Below, one piece after another: positions 35,972 through 44,618 of a stretch of 64,000 nucleotides of DNA. The notes under the pieces were generated by a model that saw only the letters and a program-made list of their open reading frames with translations, did not search any database and was not told where the DNA came from. How positions within the stretch are numbered: position 1 is the stretch's first letter; each line of letters opens with the position of its first letter. Source of the DNA: Chloroflexota bacterium (lineage in GTDB: Bacteria > Chloroflexota > Anaerolineae > Aggregatilineales > Phototrophicaceae). The DNA lies in contig WTGB01000048.1 in NCBI GenBank assembly GCA_011523735.1, forward strand, positions 108,306 to 172,305. Direction: 5' to 3'. A program made the translations under genes and the position numbers.

Positions 35972-37576
35972 TTGAAGCCGAAAGTCGCGGTCTACGATAC
36001 CACGCTGCGTGACGGCAGCCAAAGAGAGGGCATCGCTTTCTCCCTCGCTGATAAGTTACGCATTACCCAATTGCTGGATGAATTGGGTGTTGATTATATA
36101 GAAGGCGGTTGGCCCGGCTCCAACCCGAAGGATGTGGGTTATTTTGACCAGGTTCGACATCTGGACCTGAAACATTCGAAGATCGCCGCCTTTGGTTCGA
36201 CCCGCCGCAAAGGTATCAAGCCTGACGATGATCCGAATATCCGCGCGCTGATAGACGCAAATACCCCTGTCGTGACTGTCGTCGGCAAAACATCCATGTT
36301 GCACGTCACTGATGTCCTGCAAACAACCGCCGAAGAAAACTTGAACATGATTCAAGACAGCCTCGCCTACCTTAAGGCGCAGGGCAAAGAAGTAATCTAC
36401 GATGCCGAGCACTTCTTTGACGGCGCCAAATTGGATATGGAATACGGCTTTGATACTCTAGCGGCCGCAGTTGAAGGCGGCGCTGATGTCATCGTGCTTT
36501 GTGATACCAATGGCGGTTCGATGCCCTGGGAGGTTGCCGAATTTGTCTATAGGGCGCATGAGCTATTCCCGGATACGCAATTTGGCATTCATACGCACAA
36601 CGATAGCGAGCTCGCCGTCGCGAATTCCCTCGCTGCTGTCCGTGCCGGCGCTGTTCATGTGCAGGGTACCGTCAATGGCTACGGCGAGCGCTGCGGCAAC
36701 GCCAACCTGTGCAGTATCATTCCCGATCTCATTATCAAGATGGCTGTGCCTTGCCTGGCACAAGACGGCAACCTAGCTGCGTTGACGCATCTGTCACGCG
36801 CTGTGGCCGAAATCGCCAACCTGGCGCCCGACACACATTTGCCCTATGTTGGCCAGAGTGCTTTCGCGCATAAAGGCGGCATTCACGTGGCCGCCATGCG
36901 CCGCAACGTCGATAGCTATCAGCACATCGAACCCGAGTTGGTCGGCAACCAAACGCGCGTCCTTGTTTCAGATTTGTCGGGTCGCGGCAATCTTTTGAGC
37001 AAAGCGGAAGAGCTCGGCCTGGACGTCTCCACAAACGAAGCCGTCAGCGTACTCAACGACATCAAGCAACTGGAGAACGCGGGATTCGTATTTGAAGGCG
37101 CGGAAGCTTCAGTCGCGGTTCGCCTTCGCCGTGCAGCGCCAGATTATCAGCCCTTATTCAACCTTATCGATTTCACCGTCATCGTCGAAGATCGGCGCGG
37201 AAGAGGGCAATTGGCGGAGGCGATGGTCAAGATTGATATCGACGGCGATATCGTGCATACCGCCGCGGAAGGAAACGGCCCGGTGAATGCGCTCGACTTG
37301 GCGTTGCGAAAGGCGCTCCTGCCGCAGTATCCTGCCCTGCGCGATATCCAATTGGTCGATTACAAAGTCCGTATCCTGGATAGCGAAAACGCCACTGGCG
37401 CCATGACACGCGTATTAATCGATTCATACAACGGGCGCGAACGCTGGAGCACGGTAGGCGCCGGCACCGATATTATCTGCGCGAGCTGGCTGGCTCTAGT
37501 TGATAGCGTCGAATATGGCTTGACGGTCGCGGACACTATCAGCGCTGACCTAGAATCATTGGTGCTTAACGACTAG
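35972..37576 (+). CDS. cimA: Citramalate synthase (CimA-type DRE-TIM enzyme)
   Basis: The protein (534 residues) is expected to condense pyruvate with acetyl-CoA to (R)-citramalate, giving a threonine-independent route to 2-oxobutyrate and isoleucine. It has YDTTLRDGSQREGI, the CimA-like EGGWPGSNPKD segment, GIHTHNDSELAV and a C-terminal LeuA-type allosteric domain. The QREG instead of QSPG after the DTTLRDG motif is the usual mark of the CimA branch. The start is probably TTG at 35972 with AGGAG exactly 7 bases upstream. Substrate choice (citramalate versus isopropylmalate) rests on these family marks. Confidence 0.86.
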   Translation: MKPKVAVYDTTLRDGSQREGIAFSLADKLRITQLLDELGVDYIEGGWPGSNPKDVGYFDQVRHLDLKHSKIAAFGSTRRKGIKPDDDPNIRALIDANTPVVTVVGKTSMLHVTDVLQTTAEENLNMIQDSLAYLKAQGKEVIYDAEHFFDGAKLDMEYGFDTLAAAVEGGADVIVLCDTNGGSMPWEVAEFVYRAHELFPDTQFGIHTHNDSELAVANSLAAVRAGAVHVQGTVNGYGERCGNANLCSIIPDLIIKMAVPCLAQDGNLAALTHLSRAVAEIANLAPDTHLPYVGQSAFAHKGGIHVAAMRRNVDSYQHIEPELVGNQTRVLVSDLSGRGNLLSKAEELGLDVSTNEAVSVLNDIKQLENAGFVFEGAEASVAVRLRRAAPDYQPLFNLIDFTVIVEDRRGRGQLAEAMVKIDIDGDIVHTAAEGNGPVNALDLALRKALLPQYPALRDIQLVDYKVRILDSENATGAMTRVLIDSYNGRERWSTVGAGTDIICASWLALVDSVEYGLTVADTISADLESLVLND

Positions 37577-37644
37577 CGATTGCTTTACTGACTTGATGGC
37601 ATGCAACTGCAATGCTGTCCGTATTGGCTTGGAGAAACTCATTT

Positions 37645-38706
37645 ATGAAGGCGACAATAGCGGTTTTACCCGGCGACGGGATCGGACCAGAGGTGGTCGG
37701 CAAAGCCACCGAACTGCTGTCCGTCATCGCGGAGAAGCACGGCCACGAATTTGTTTTTGTCGAGGGCTTGATCGGTGGCATCGCCATCGATGAGACCGGC
37801 GATCCATTGCCCGCCGAAACAGTCAGAATCTGCGAGGAGGCTGACGCCATATTGCTGGGCGCGGTCGGCGGACCCAAATGGTCGGACCCGACTGCCACAG
37901 TCCAGCCAGAACGGGGCTTGCTTGGCCTCCGCCAACATTTTGGTCTCTTCGCTAATTTGCGCCCGGTCAAGACCTATCCCGCCTTGGTCGAGCACGCCCC
38001 GCTGCGGGCTGAGCTGCTGCAAGATGTAGACATCCTCTTCGTACGCGAACTCGTCAGCGGCATTTACTTCGGTGAGCGGCGGGAACAAGGCGATGGCGAC
38101 GCGTCCTTCGATACCATGAGTTACAGTCGCGGCGAAGTTGAACAAGTTGCCAATGTTGCCTTCCGCGCCGCGCAAGGCCGACGCAAAAAACTTTGCTCCG
38201 TGGATAAGGCGAATGTGCTCGCTTCCATGCGTCTGTGGCGCCGCACCGTTGTTGAAGTGCATGAGGAATACGACGATGTCGAGTTGGAACACTTGCTCGT
38301 CGATGCTGCCACCATGCACCTGCTAACCCGCCCCGGCAGCTTTGACGTCATCGTCGCCGGGAATATGTTTGGCGATATCCTCAGCGATGAAGCATCGGTA
38401 CTTGCTGGCAGCTTGGGCATGCTGCCGTCGGCATCATTGCGTGCGGACCAATTCGGACTCTACGAACCCGTACACGGCTCGGCCCCCGATATCGCCGGAC
38501 AGGGCACAGCCAATCCGATCGGCATGTTTCTGAGCGCGGCCATGCTCCTGCGCTACAGCCTGCAACTGGAGGCCGAAGCCGCGGCGATTGAATCAGCTAT
38601 TGACGCCGTCTTGGCTGACGGGCTTCGGACCGCCGATATCGCTGGCGCTGGCGACAACTCTGTGTCCACAGACGAATTCGCCGCGGCCATTATCAGTAAG
38701 CTATAA
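37645..38706 (+). CDS. leuB: 3-Isopropylmalate dehydrogenase
   Basis: LeuB oxidises and decarboxylates 3-isopropylmalate to 2-oxoisocaproate with NAD+. The 353-residue protein has AVLPGDGIGPEVV, the substrate-binding SGIYFGERRE region, DVIVAGNMFGDILSDEAS and the cofactor loop EPVHGSAPDIAGQG. If citramalate synthase is active, LeuBCD would also process the methyl-malate intermediates to 2-oxobutyrate, which explains their common operon. It is the last gene of the ilv-leu operon and converges with murA. Confidence 0.95.
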   Translation: MKATIAVLPGDGIGPEVVGKATELLSVIAEKHGHEFVFVEGLIGGIAIDETGDPLPAETVRICEEADAILLGAVGGPKWSDPTATVQPERGLLGLRQHFGLFANLRPVKTYPALVEHAPLRAELLQDVDILFVRELVSGIYFGERREQGDGDASFDTMSYSRGEVEQVANVAFRAAQGRRKKLCSVDKANVLASMRLWRRTVVEVHEEYDDVELEHLLVDAATMHLLTRPGSFDVIVAGNMFGDILSDEASVLAGSLGMLPSASLRADQFGLYEPVHGSAPDIAGQGTANPIGMFLSAAMLLRYSLQLEAEAAAIESAIDAVLADGLRTADIAGAGDNSVSTDEFAAAIISKL

Positions 38707-38748
38707 ACCAGAACTAGAAATCCTCAGCGTTCCTGCACTCGAAAGAGG

Positions 38749-40059
38749 TCACCAGACAGGCTGCGGAATCGGCTGCGCCGCAACCCGCGTGATATCGGCG
38801 CCAAGCTGGCTGAGCAATTCATCAATCTTCTCGTATCCACGGTCAATCTGGTACACGTTCTCGATGATGCTTTCCCCGTCTGCCGCCAGAGCCGCCAAGA
38901 GAACAGTCGCGCCCGAACGGATATTGTCGGCGCTGATTTTCGCCGGGCGCAAGCGATCAACTCCCTTGACTATGCAAACATCATTCTGACTGATCAGGAT
39001 ATCAGCGCCCATTTCTAGCAGGTCATCAACATAATCGTAGCGATTATCGAATACCCGCTCGCGAATATAGCTTGTGCCATCAGCCAGACAAGATAGCGCC
39101 GCCATACATGGTTGCAGATCAGTCGGGAAGCCGGGGTAGGGATGCGTCTGGATATTGATGGGGTTCAAACGCTGATAGTGGGGACGGCAAACGCGAATTG
39201 ATTGGCCACTTGTCGTGATCTCCGCGCCCATCTGCTCCAGTTTCGCGATCACAATCCGTAAATGCGATGGTTCGACATTATGGATCGTCACATCGCCACC
39301 AGTGATCGCCGCAGCTGCCATCATTGTTCCGGTCACGAGCCGATCGGGCATGGGTGTATAGGAAATTGCATTTAGTCGACTCACACCATTGATGATTAAT
39401 GTTGATGTTCCCAATCCGCGGATTTCCGCGCCCATCGCATTGAGAAAGTTGCCAAAGTCCATGACTTCAGGCTCAACCGAGGCGTTTTCCAAAATCGTCT
39501 GCCCCTCGGCCAGGACCGCCGCCAGCATCAGGTTTTCGGTGCCAGTATGACTAGGATAATCTAAATAGAGCAGTGTCCCGCGGAAGCGCCCGCCTTCGAG
39601 GTCAATGACAGTGCGCCCATCCTCGAAATACTGCACATGCGCGCCCAAACGGGCGAAGCCCCGATGATGAAAGTCTATCTTGCGCGTGCCAATATCACAG
39701 CCACCGCTGCCCGGCAATTCGACGTAGCCCAGGCGAATCTGCAATGGCGCCAAAAAAAGCACCGAACCGCGAAAGCTTGACGCAATATCGGCTGGCAAAA
39801 GACCGTTGCTGATTTCGGACGCGTCAATGTGCAAGGTCTTGCTCAGCCTGTCGTGATGGACACGCGCGCCAACCGCCCGCAGTAATTCACAGGCGCGTTC
39901 AACATCTTCGATCTCGGGTACTTCGCGCAATACGGTCTCTCCATCCTCGACTACGATGGAGGCGGCTATCATTGCTAGTATTGCGTTCTTGGCGCGCTGC
40001 ACTTGGATATGTCCCTGAAGGGCGCTCCCTCCACGAACGCGCAGAACTGTCTCGTTCAT
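38749..40059 (-). CDS. murA: UDP-N-acetylglucosamine 1-carboxyvinyltransferase MurA
   Basis: MurA transfers enolpyruvate from PEP to UDP-GlcNAc, the first committed step of peptidoglycan synthesis. The 436-residue protein shows the RAKNA substrate-binding segment (Lys-Asn pair), the catalytic and fosfomycin-target Cys in GSGGCDIGTRKID, the base Asp in YPGFPTDLQ and the C-terminal DRGYEKIDELLSQLGA. It is about 17 residues longer than E. coli MurA, mostly from small changes along the chain. It stands alone, convergent with leuB; the next gene on the right is divergent. Confidence 0.92.
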   Translation of the reverse strand: MNETVLRVRGGSALQGHIQVQRAKNAILAMIAASIVVEDGETVLREVPEIEDVERACELLRAVGARVHHDRLSKTLHIDASEISNGLLPADIASSFRGSVLFLAPLQIRLGYVELPGSGGCDIGTRKIDFHHRGFARLGAHVQYFEDGRTVIDLEGGRFRGTLLYLDYPSHTGTENLMLAAVLAEGQTILENASVEPEVMDFGNFLNAMGAEIRGLGTSTLIINGVSRLNAISYTPMPDRLVTGTMMAAAAITGGDVTIHNVEPSHLRIVIAKLEQMGAEITTSGQSIRVCRPHYQRLNPINIQTHPYPGFPTDLQPCMAALSCLADGTSYIRERVFDNRYDYVDDLLEMGADILISQNDVCIVKGVDRLRPAKISADNIRSGATVLLAALAADGESIIENVYQIDRGYEKIDELLSQLGADITRVAAQPIPQPVW

Positions 40060-40145
40060 GTTATAGATTATCTTTCAATGACAGTCGGAAGCTAACTCTT
40101 AGAATATCACAGAAATCTGGAACTGCGCATCAAGCTGCCAGCAAT

Positions 40146-40174
40146 TTGCAAACGACCAATTCCTGTGTTATAAT
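40146..40174 (+). promoter_or_regulatory. Promoter of the SAM-riboswitch transcript
   Basis: TTGCAA at 40146-40151 and a perfect TATAAT at 40169-40174 with a 17-base spacer. Transcription would start near 40181, about 28 bases before the aptamer. Confidence 0.75.
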
Positions 40175-40208
40175 CTGGCTTAATTAACAATCACATACTA
40201 AGTTTGCG

Positions 40209-40309
40209 CTTATCCAGAGGTGGCGGAGAGACCGACTCGACGAAGCCACAGCAACCCCCAGCAGGCAATGGGAAGGTGCTAAGTTCGGCAGATAATTCTG
40301 GAAGATGAG
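40209..40309 (+). ncRNA. SAM-I (S-box) riboswitch aptamer
   Basis: P1 is formed by CTTATC at 40209-40214 and GATGAG at 40304-40309. The core has the S-box landmarks in order: AGAGGTGGCGGAGAGAC, CGACGAAGCCACAGCAACC, and GGAAGGTGCTAAGTTC followed by GGCAGATAA. The aptamer binds S-adenosylmethionine. It is followed by a possible anti-structure hairpin (CCTGAAG at 40318-40324 with CTTCAGG at 40345-40351) and a terminator before a methionine-related gene. Confidence 0.92.
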
Positions 40310-40397
40310 GGTAAACGCCTGAAGCATTCGACAGGTTCGCTCGACTTCAGGTTAATCCGTAGACTGTGCCTCAGTCACTTTTTGTTGAAAGTCGCGG

Positions 40398-40437
40398 AAG
40401 CCCAAACTGGCGTATAGCCTGCGGTTTGGGCTTTTTT
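40398..40437 (+). terminator. Riboswitch-controlled terminator
   Basis: AAGCCCAAAC at 40398-40407 pairs perfectly with GTTTGGGCTT at 40424-40433, with a small inner GGC/GCC pairing in the loop, and is followed by a T run through 40437. It ends 18 bases before the gene start, so high SAM should shut the gene off. Confidence 0.88.
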
Positions 40438-40455
40438 GTTGGGAAGGATCATACA

Positions 40456-41706
40456 ATGAACAAGCCAAGTAACGCTGCAAACAAAAATTTTATCGGCGAC
40501 AGCACCAATGCGGTTCATGGCGGTACAGCCCGCGAGAAGGGCTTCCATGCCATGACAACACCGATCGTGCAATCAGCCACCTATACCTTTACTGATACAG
40601 CCGAACTCATTGAATTCCTGGACAAGAAGGTATACGGCGGGGATTTGGACCGCGAAGAATACGCCCGTTATGGCAATCCCTCCACTTGGTCCGTTGAAGC
40701 GCGCATCGCTCAACTGGAAGGCGCCGATGACGCGGTGGTTTATCCTTCGGGCATGTCGGCGGTTACCTCCCTCTTCTTGACTGTCTTACGTCCCGATACA
40801 CATGTCATCATGACCGACGACTGCTACCGTCGTACGCGCCAGTTCTGTGAGACGACGCTGAAGAAGTTTGGCGTCGATACCAGCATCGTCGCGATGGGAG
40901 ATTACGATGCGCTCGAAGCGGCTATCGTGCCGCGGAAAACGCGTTTCATCTTTACAGAGACGCCCACAAATCCCTATTTGCGCGTTGCCGACCTCCGGCG
41001 CCTGGTCCAACTGGGCAAGCAGTACCGCGTGATGACCCTGCTGGATACAACTTTTGCGACTCCGGTCAACTTGAAGCCGCTTGAGTACGGCATAGATTTT
41101 GTGATGCACAGCGCCACCAAATACTTTGGCGGTCATAACGATGTCCTCGGCGGGGTTATCGCCGGCGACGCCGGACGCATCAAAGCGCTGAAGGACGCGC
41201 GCGGCATATTCGGCAATGTCATCGATCCGCATCAAGCCTTTCTATTGGAGCGCGGTCTTAAGACGCTGGCATTGCGCGTGCGTCATCAGAATGACGCGGC
41301 TCAACGAGTCGCCCAGTTTCTCGAAGCGCATCACAAGATAGAGCGCGTCTATTATCCCGGGTTGCCATCGCATCCCGATCATGAAATCGCAAAGGCGCAG
41401 ATGCGCGGTTTTGGCGGCGTCGTCAGCTTTGAAGTGGCGGGAGACATCAAGTCCACAAGCGACTTCATCGACCGTTTGCGCATACCGTACATCGCGCCCA
41501 GCCTCGGCGGGACCGAGAGTCTCATCGAACAGCCGGCCTATTTCAGTTATTACGATCTCAGCAGCGAGGAGCGCCTGGCGATCGGCATCAAGGACAATCT
41601 CGTGCGCTTTGCCCTGGGCATTGAAGATCCCGAAGACATCATCGCCGATCTTGAGGCGTCGCTGGACAAGGCGCCTTCTGCCTCCCGGGGGTTTCAAGCC
41701 CGCTAG
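40456..41706 (+). CDS. Trans-sulfuration PLP enzyme (cystathionine gamma-synthase family)
   Basis: A 416-residue Cys/Met-metabolism PLP enzyme. The Schiff-base Lys lies in MHSATKYFGGHND, and the N-terminal tyrosine/arginine phosphate loop is present (EEYARYGNPS). SAM-riboswitch control argues for methionine biosynthesis: cystathionine gamma-synthase or O-acyl/O-phosphohomoserine sulfhydrylase; methionine gamma-lyase is less likely under this control. The family motifs do not separate these. AAGGA lies 7 bases before the ATG. Neighbouring thrB and thrC work on the same homoserine branch. Confidence 0.82.
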   Translation: MNKPSNAANKNFIGDSTNAVHGGTAREKGFHAMTTPIVQSATYTFTDTAELIEFLDKKVYGGDLDREEYARYGNPSTWSVEARIAQLEGADDAVVYPSGMSAVTSLFLTVLRPDTHVIMTDDCYRRTRQFCETTLKKFGVDTSIVAMGDYDALEAAIVPRKTRFIFTETPTNPYLRVADLRRLVQLGKQYRVMTLLDTTFATPVNLKPLEYGIDFVMHSATKYFGGHNDVLGGVIAGDAGRIKALKDARGIFGNVIDPHQAFLLERGLKTLALRVRHQNDAAQRVAQFLEAHHKIERVYYPGLPSHPDHEIAKAQMRGFGGVVSFEVAGDIKSTSDFIDRLRIPYIAPSLGGTESLIEQPAYFSYYDLSSEERLAIGIKDNLVRFALGIEDPEDIIADLEASLDKAPSASRGFQAR

Positions 41707-41840
41707 ATTTCTCGCGGATATTTATGACCACTTTCGCGTAGGCAAGTGCTGAGCAATGGGATAATGGTATGGCTATTGCTCGGCTTGCATTCGCAGGCCG
41801 GGGTTGGAGCCGGTTAGTGTGGTCGGCAATTGCTGAGATA

Positions 41841-41947
41841 AATCTTTTTTGGCAATCTGGCGGAATCCGTTATTTGGTTGTTAAGGCGCGTACAAGGACA
41901 GGGTAGCAGAAGTTTGCTCGGAACAGGCGACTAAATGGTCGCGTATG
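41841..41947 (-). repeat. Dispersed intergenic repeat, copy B
   Basis: Degenerate copy of 1801-1915; shares TTTTTTGGCAATCTGGC, TGGTTGTTAA and CGACTAAATGGTCGCGTATG-like segments. The rest of the 304-base gap between the trans-sulfuration gene and thrC holds nothing else I can identify. Confidence 0.5.
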
Positions 41948-42010
41948 GGTGAATATGGTTGATGGGATTGGATGTAGCGATTCGAGCGACCCAAGAGTAG
42001 ACCTTACTGA

Positions 42011-43288
42011 TTAGTTAAGGAGCCTGACGATCTCGTCAATATCGTCTTTCGCCCGCAACATCTGGTTGCGATAGCTGGGCGCGATGCCTTCAATCTGATC
42101 GGCATGGTAGCCGATTGTCGCTTCGGGATCCTTCAGGACATGACCAGTCAACACGCCAAGAACCGTATCGCCGCGCTTGATGATGCCGCGCTCGACCAGC
42201 TTCTTCGTACCCGCTACCGAACAGGCGGAGGCCGGCTCACAACCGATGCCGACGCTATCAATCACGGCTTTGGCATCCATTATCTGTTGATCGCTGACTT
42301 CTTCGACCAGGCCCCTTGTCCATTCTAGGGTGCGGATCGCTTTTTGCAGATTGACCGGGTTGCCTATCTTGATGGCAGTGGCGATAGTGTCCGCCTTGAC
42401 CGGCGCAAAGTTTTTGAAGCCAGCGCGGAAATAGCGGTAGAGCGGATTAGCGCCTTCCGCCTGCACAATAGCCAGCCGCGGCAATCTATCAATCAGACCG
42501 ACCTCAAACATCTCCAGCAATCCCTTGCCGAAAGCCGAACTGTTGCCCAGGTTGCCGCCGGGCAGCACAATCCAGTCCGGAGCCTGCCAGCGCAACTGCT
42601 GCAGCGCCTCAAACATGATGGACTTCTGTCCCTCCAGCCGAAACGGATTGACCGAATTCAAGACGTAAATGCCCAGCCGTTCCGCTACCAATTGCACTAA
42701 TTCCATATTGCGGTCGAAGTCGGCATTGATCTGTAAGCAGGTCGCCCCAAAAGCGATACCTTGCGCCAGTTTGCCCAAGGCGATTTTCTGATCCTGCAAA
42801 AAGATAATGCCTTGCATGTTGGCGCGCGCCGCATAAGAGGCCAGCGAGGCGGAGGTATTGCCGGTTGAAGCGCAGGCGACGCGCTCCATGCCCAGAGCCT
42901 TTGCCTGCGTTACCCCAGTGGTCATCCCGCGGTCTTTGAACGAGCCGGTCGGGTTTTCACCCTCGTGTTTGAGGAAGATCGTATCGAGGCCGGCATAGGC
43001 GCCTATCCTCGGCAACTCGTAGAGATTGGTGTTGCCTTCCATCCGGCTGACAACTAACTGGTCATCTACACCGGGATAGACCAGCTCTTTGTAGCGCCAA
43101 ACGCCGCTATTGTAAGGCGCGCCAAAAGTGCCAAGCCTCTCGTCAAAGAGTCCTGGCGTAATCGTCTTGCCAATGGCGCTGAAATCATGCTTGACATCCA
43201 GCAAGCCGCCGCAAGCCTCGCAAGTGTAGATCACACGCTGAATTGGGTATTGTTGAGGGCAATCCATACATTGTAGTATGCTTGACAT
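42011..43288 (-). CDS. thrC: Threonine synthase
   Basis: ThrC converts O-phosphohomoserine to threonine with PLP. The 425-residue protein has a Zn-ribbon-like N terminus (CMDC and CEAC), the PLP Lys in GSFKDRG, ASTGNTSASLASYAA and the glycine phosphate loop LPGGNLGNSSA. I start it at ATG 43286-43288, with GAGG 8 bases upstream, instead of an ATG 11 codons earlier. It is divergent from thrB, with only 48 bases between the two starts, so the two promoters must overlap or one must lie inside the other gene's leader. Confidence 0.93.
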   Translation of the reverse strand: MSSILQCMDCPQQYPIQRVIYTCEACGGLLDVKHDFSAIGKTITPGLFDERLGTFGAPYNSGVWRYKELVYPGVDDQLVVSRMEGNTNLYELPRIGAYAGLDTIFLKHEGENPTGSFKDRGMTTGVTQAKALGMERVACASTGNTSASLASYAARANMQGIIFLQDQKIALGKLAQGIAFGATCLQINADFDRNMELVQLVAERLGIYVLNSVNPFRLEGQKSIMFEALQQLRWQAPDWIVLPGGNLGNSSAFGKGLLEMFEVGLIDRLPRLAIVQAEGANPLYRYFRAGFKNFAPVKADTIATAIKIGNPVNLQKAIRTLEWTRGLVEEVSDQQIMDAKAVIDSVGIGCEPASACSVAGTKKLVERGIIKRGDTVLGVLTGHVLKDPEATIGYHADQIEGIAPSYRNQMLRAKDDIDEIVRLLN

Positions 43289-43336
43289 TTGTGTGACCTC
43301 ACTCAGCATATAACGCGGCAAGGATAACGACCTTCC

Positions 43337-44278
43337 ATGGCATTTTCCAGAGCAGAAGCCTACGCCCCGGCGTCAGTCGCCAACCTGGGCGTCGGCTTTG
43401 ATATTCTTGGCATGGCACTTGAGGGCATGGGAGATCGCGCCATCGTCGAATTCCAAGATTCCCCTGAAATTGTCATCACCGATATTCAGGGAGACGGTGG
43501 CAAGCTGCCGCGAGATCCAGGTCTAAATGTCGCCTCAGTTTCCGCGCGCGCGCTCCTTGACCAGGTCGGAGAGAAACGCGGACTAAAGATGAAACTGATC
43601 AAGGGCTTGCCGCTTGCGAGTGGCTTGGGCAGCAGCGCTGCCAGCGCCGTCGTGGCTGTCGTTGCCCTTAATAAGCTTTTGGACGAGCCCTTCGCCCGCC
43701 AGGACTTGCTGCCATTCTGCCTTGAAGGCGAGGCTCTCGTCAGCGGCTACCATGCTGATAATGTCGCGCCGTCTTTACTCGGCGGCATCATCCTGGTCGC
43801 CGGCATCACGGTGGACGCGATCCAGTTTCTGCCCATCCCCGACGAACTCCATCTGGCTTTGGCGACGCCAGCTGTACAAGTACCGACAAACGGCGCGAGA
43901 GAGATCTTGCCTAAGCAGATCTCGCTGAAAACAATGATTCATCAGTCCGGCGCCGTGGCGCAGTTGGTGGATGCATTGCATCGCGGCGACTTAAAAGCGC
44001 TGGGCGCCGCGATGGAAAAGGATAAAGTCATTGAGCCAGCGCGCGCTTTTCTGATGCCAATGCTTGATGAAGTTCGCGCGAGGGCGAAGCAGGCTGGCGC
44101 CATATCGGTTTTCATAGGCGGCGCCGGACCGACTCTCTGCGCCGTCTGCGATCGCCAGTCTGTCGCCGAAGCTACAGTTTCAGCGATGAAATCAGTCTAT
44201 AGCGAAGTCGGCATGCGCTGTGACGCCAGGTCGGTCCGGGTCGATCGACGTGGCGCAATCGTGCTCGATGCGCGCTAA
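43337..44278 (+). CDS. thrB: Homoserine kinase
   Basis: ThrB phosphorylates homoserine, producing the ThrC substrate. The 313-residue GHMP-family kinase has APASVANLGVGFDILGMAL at the N terminus, the ATP loop LPLASGLGSSAASA and the C-terminal GGAGPTLCA glycine motif. It is divergent from thrC. Together with the trans-sulfuration enzyme at 40.5 kb it forms a small homoserine-branch neighbourhood. Assignment is firm. Confidence 0.94.
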   Translation: MAFSRAEAYAPASVANLGVGFDILGMALEGMGDRAIVEFQDSPEIVITDIQGDGGKLPRDPGLNVASVSARALLDQVGEKRGLKMKLIKGLPLASGLGSSAASAVVAVVALNKLLDEPFARQDLLPFCLEGEALVSGYHADNVAPSLLGGIILVAGITVDAIQFLPIPDELHLALATPAVQVPTNGAREILPKQISLKTMIHQSGAVAQLVDALHRGDLKALGAAMEKDKVIEPARAFLMPMLDEVRARAKQAGAISVFIGGAGPTLCAVCDRQSVAEATVSAMKSVYSEVGMRCDARSVRVDRRGAIVLDAR

Positions 44279-44297
44279 CTTTCCGTTTGTGAAATTC

Positions 44298-44326
44298 TTG
44301 ACAATCTACCGGCGCGTCTCTATACT
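44298..44326 (+). promoter_or_regulatory. Consensus promoter of the iscX-nuo operon
   Basis: TTGACA at 44298-44303 and TATACT at 44321-44326 with a 17-base spacer, 80 bases before the first gene. One of the strongest sigma-70 matches in the window. Confidence 0.75.
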
Positions 44327-44405
44327 TATCTCGTTACGTACAGACTGTCTTAGCTTGGGTAGCTCTAAGGCACAGACCGTGCGGTAGTATATTCGGCAGC
44401 GGAAT

Positions 44406-44618
44406 ATGTCGGTTTCCGAACTATATTGGGATTCATCGTACGAGATTGTCCTGGCTTTGATGGAGACCTATCCCGATGTCAACTTGGAGACGGTGACTTT
44501 GGACGACTTGAGCCAGCGCATCACCAGTTTGCCCGGCTTCGCCGACGATCCGTCATGGGCAAACGATGCTATACTTAGGGCGATCCTTCGCGACTGGTAT
44601 GAGGAGATCGGTGTCTAA
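44406..44618 (+). CDS. IscX-like small iron-sulfur assembly protein
   Basis: A 70-residue acidic protein that follows the IscX pattern closely: a start-proximal W(D/T)(S/D)SYEI, the YPDV(N/D) turn, an LPGFADDP block and a C-terminal NDAILRAILRDWYEE helix. IscX binds the IscU/IscS complex and iron and adjusts Fe-S cluster assembly. Its stop codon directly abuts the nuoB ATG, so it is translated with complex I subunits that need several clusters. No other isc or suf genes are in the window. The identification is from pattern memory and moderate in strength. Confidence 0.75.
   Translation: MSVSELYWDSSYEIVLALMETYPDVNLETVTLDDLSQRITSLPGFADDPSWANDAILRAILRDWYEEIGV

Noticed and set aside
43289..43336. 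Leader or riboswitch between thrC and thrB
   Set aside because: Only 48 bases separate the two starts, too short for a structured leader; I see only ribosome sites.
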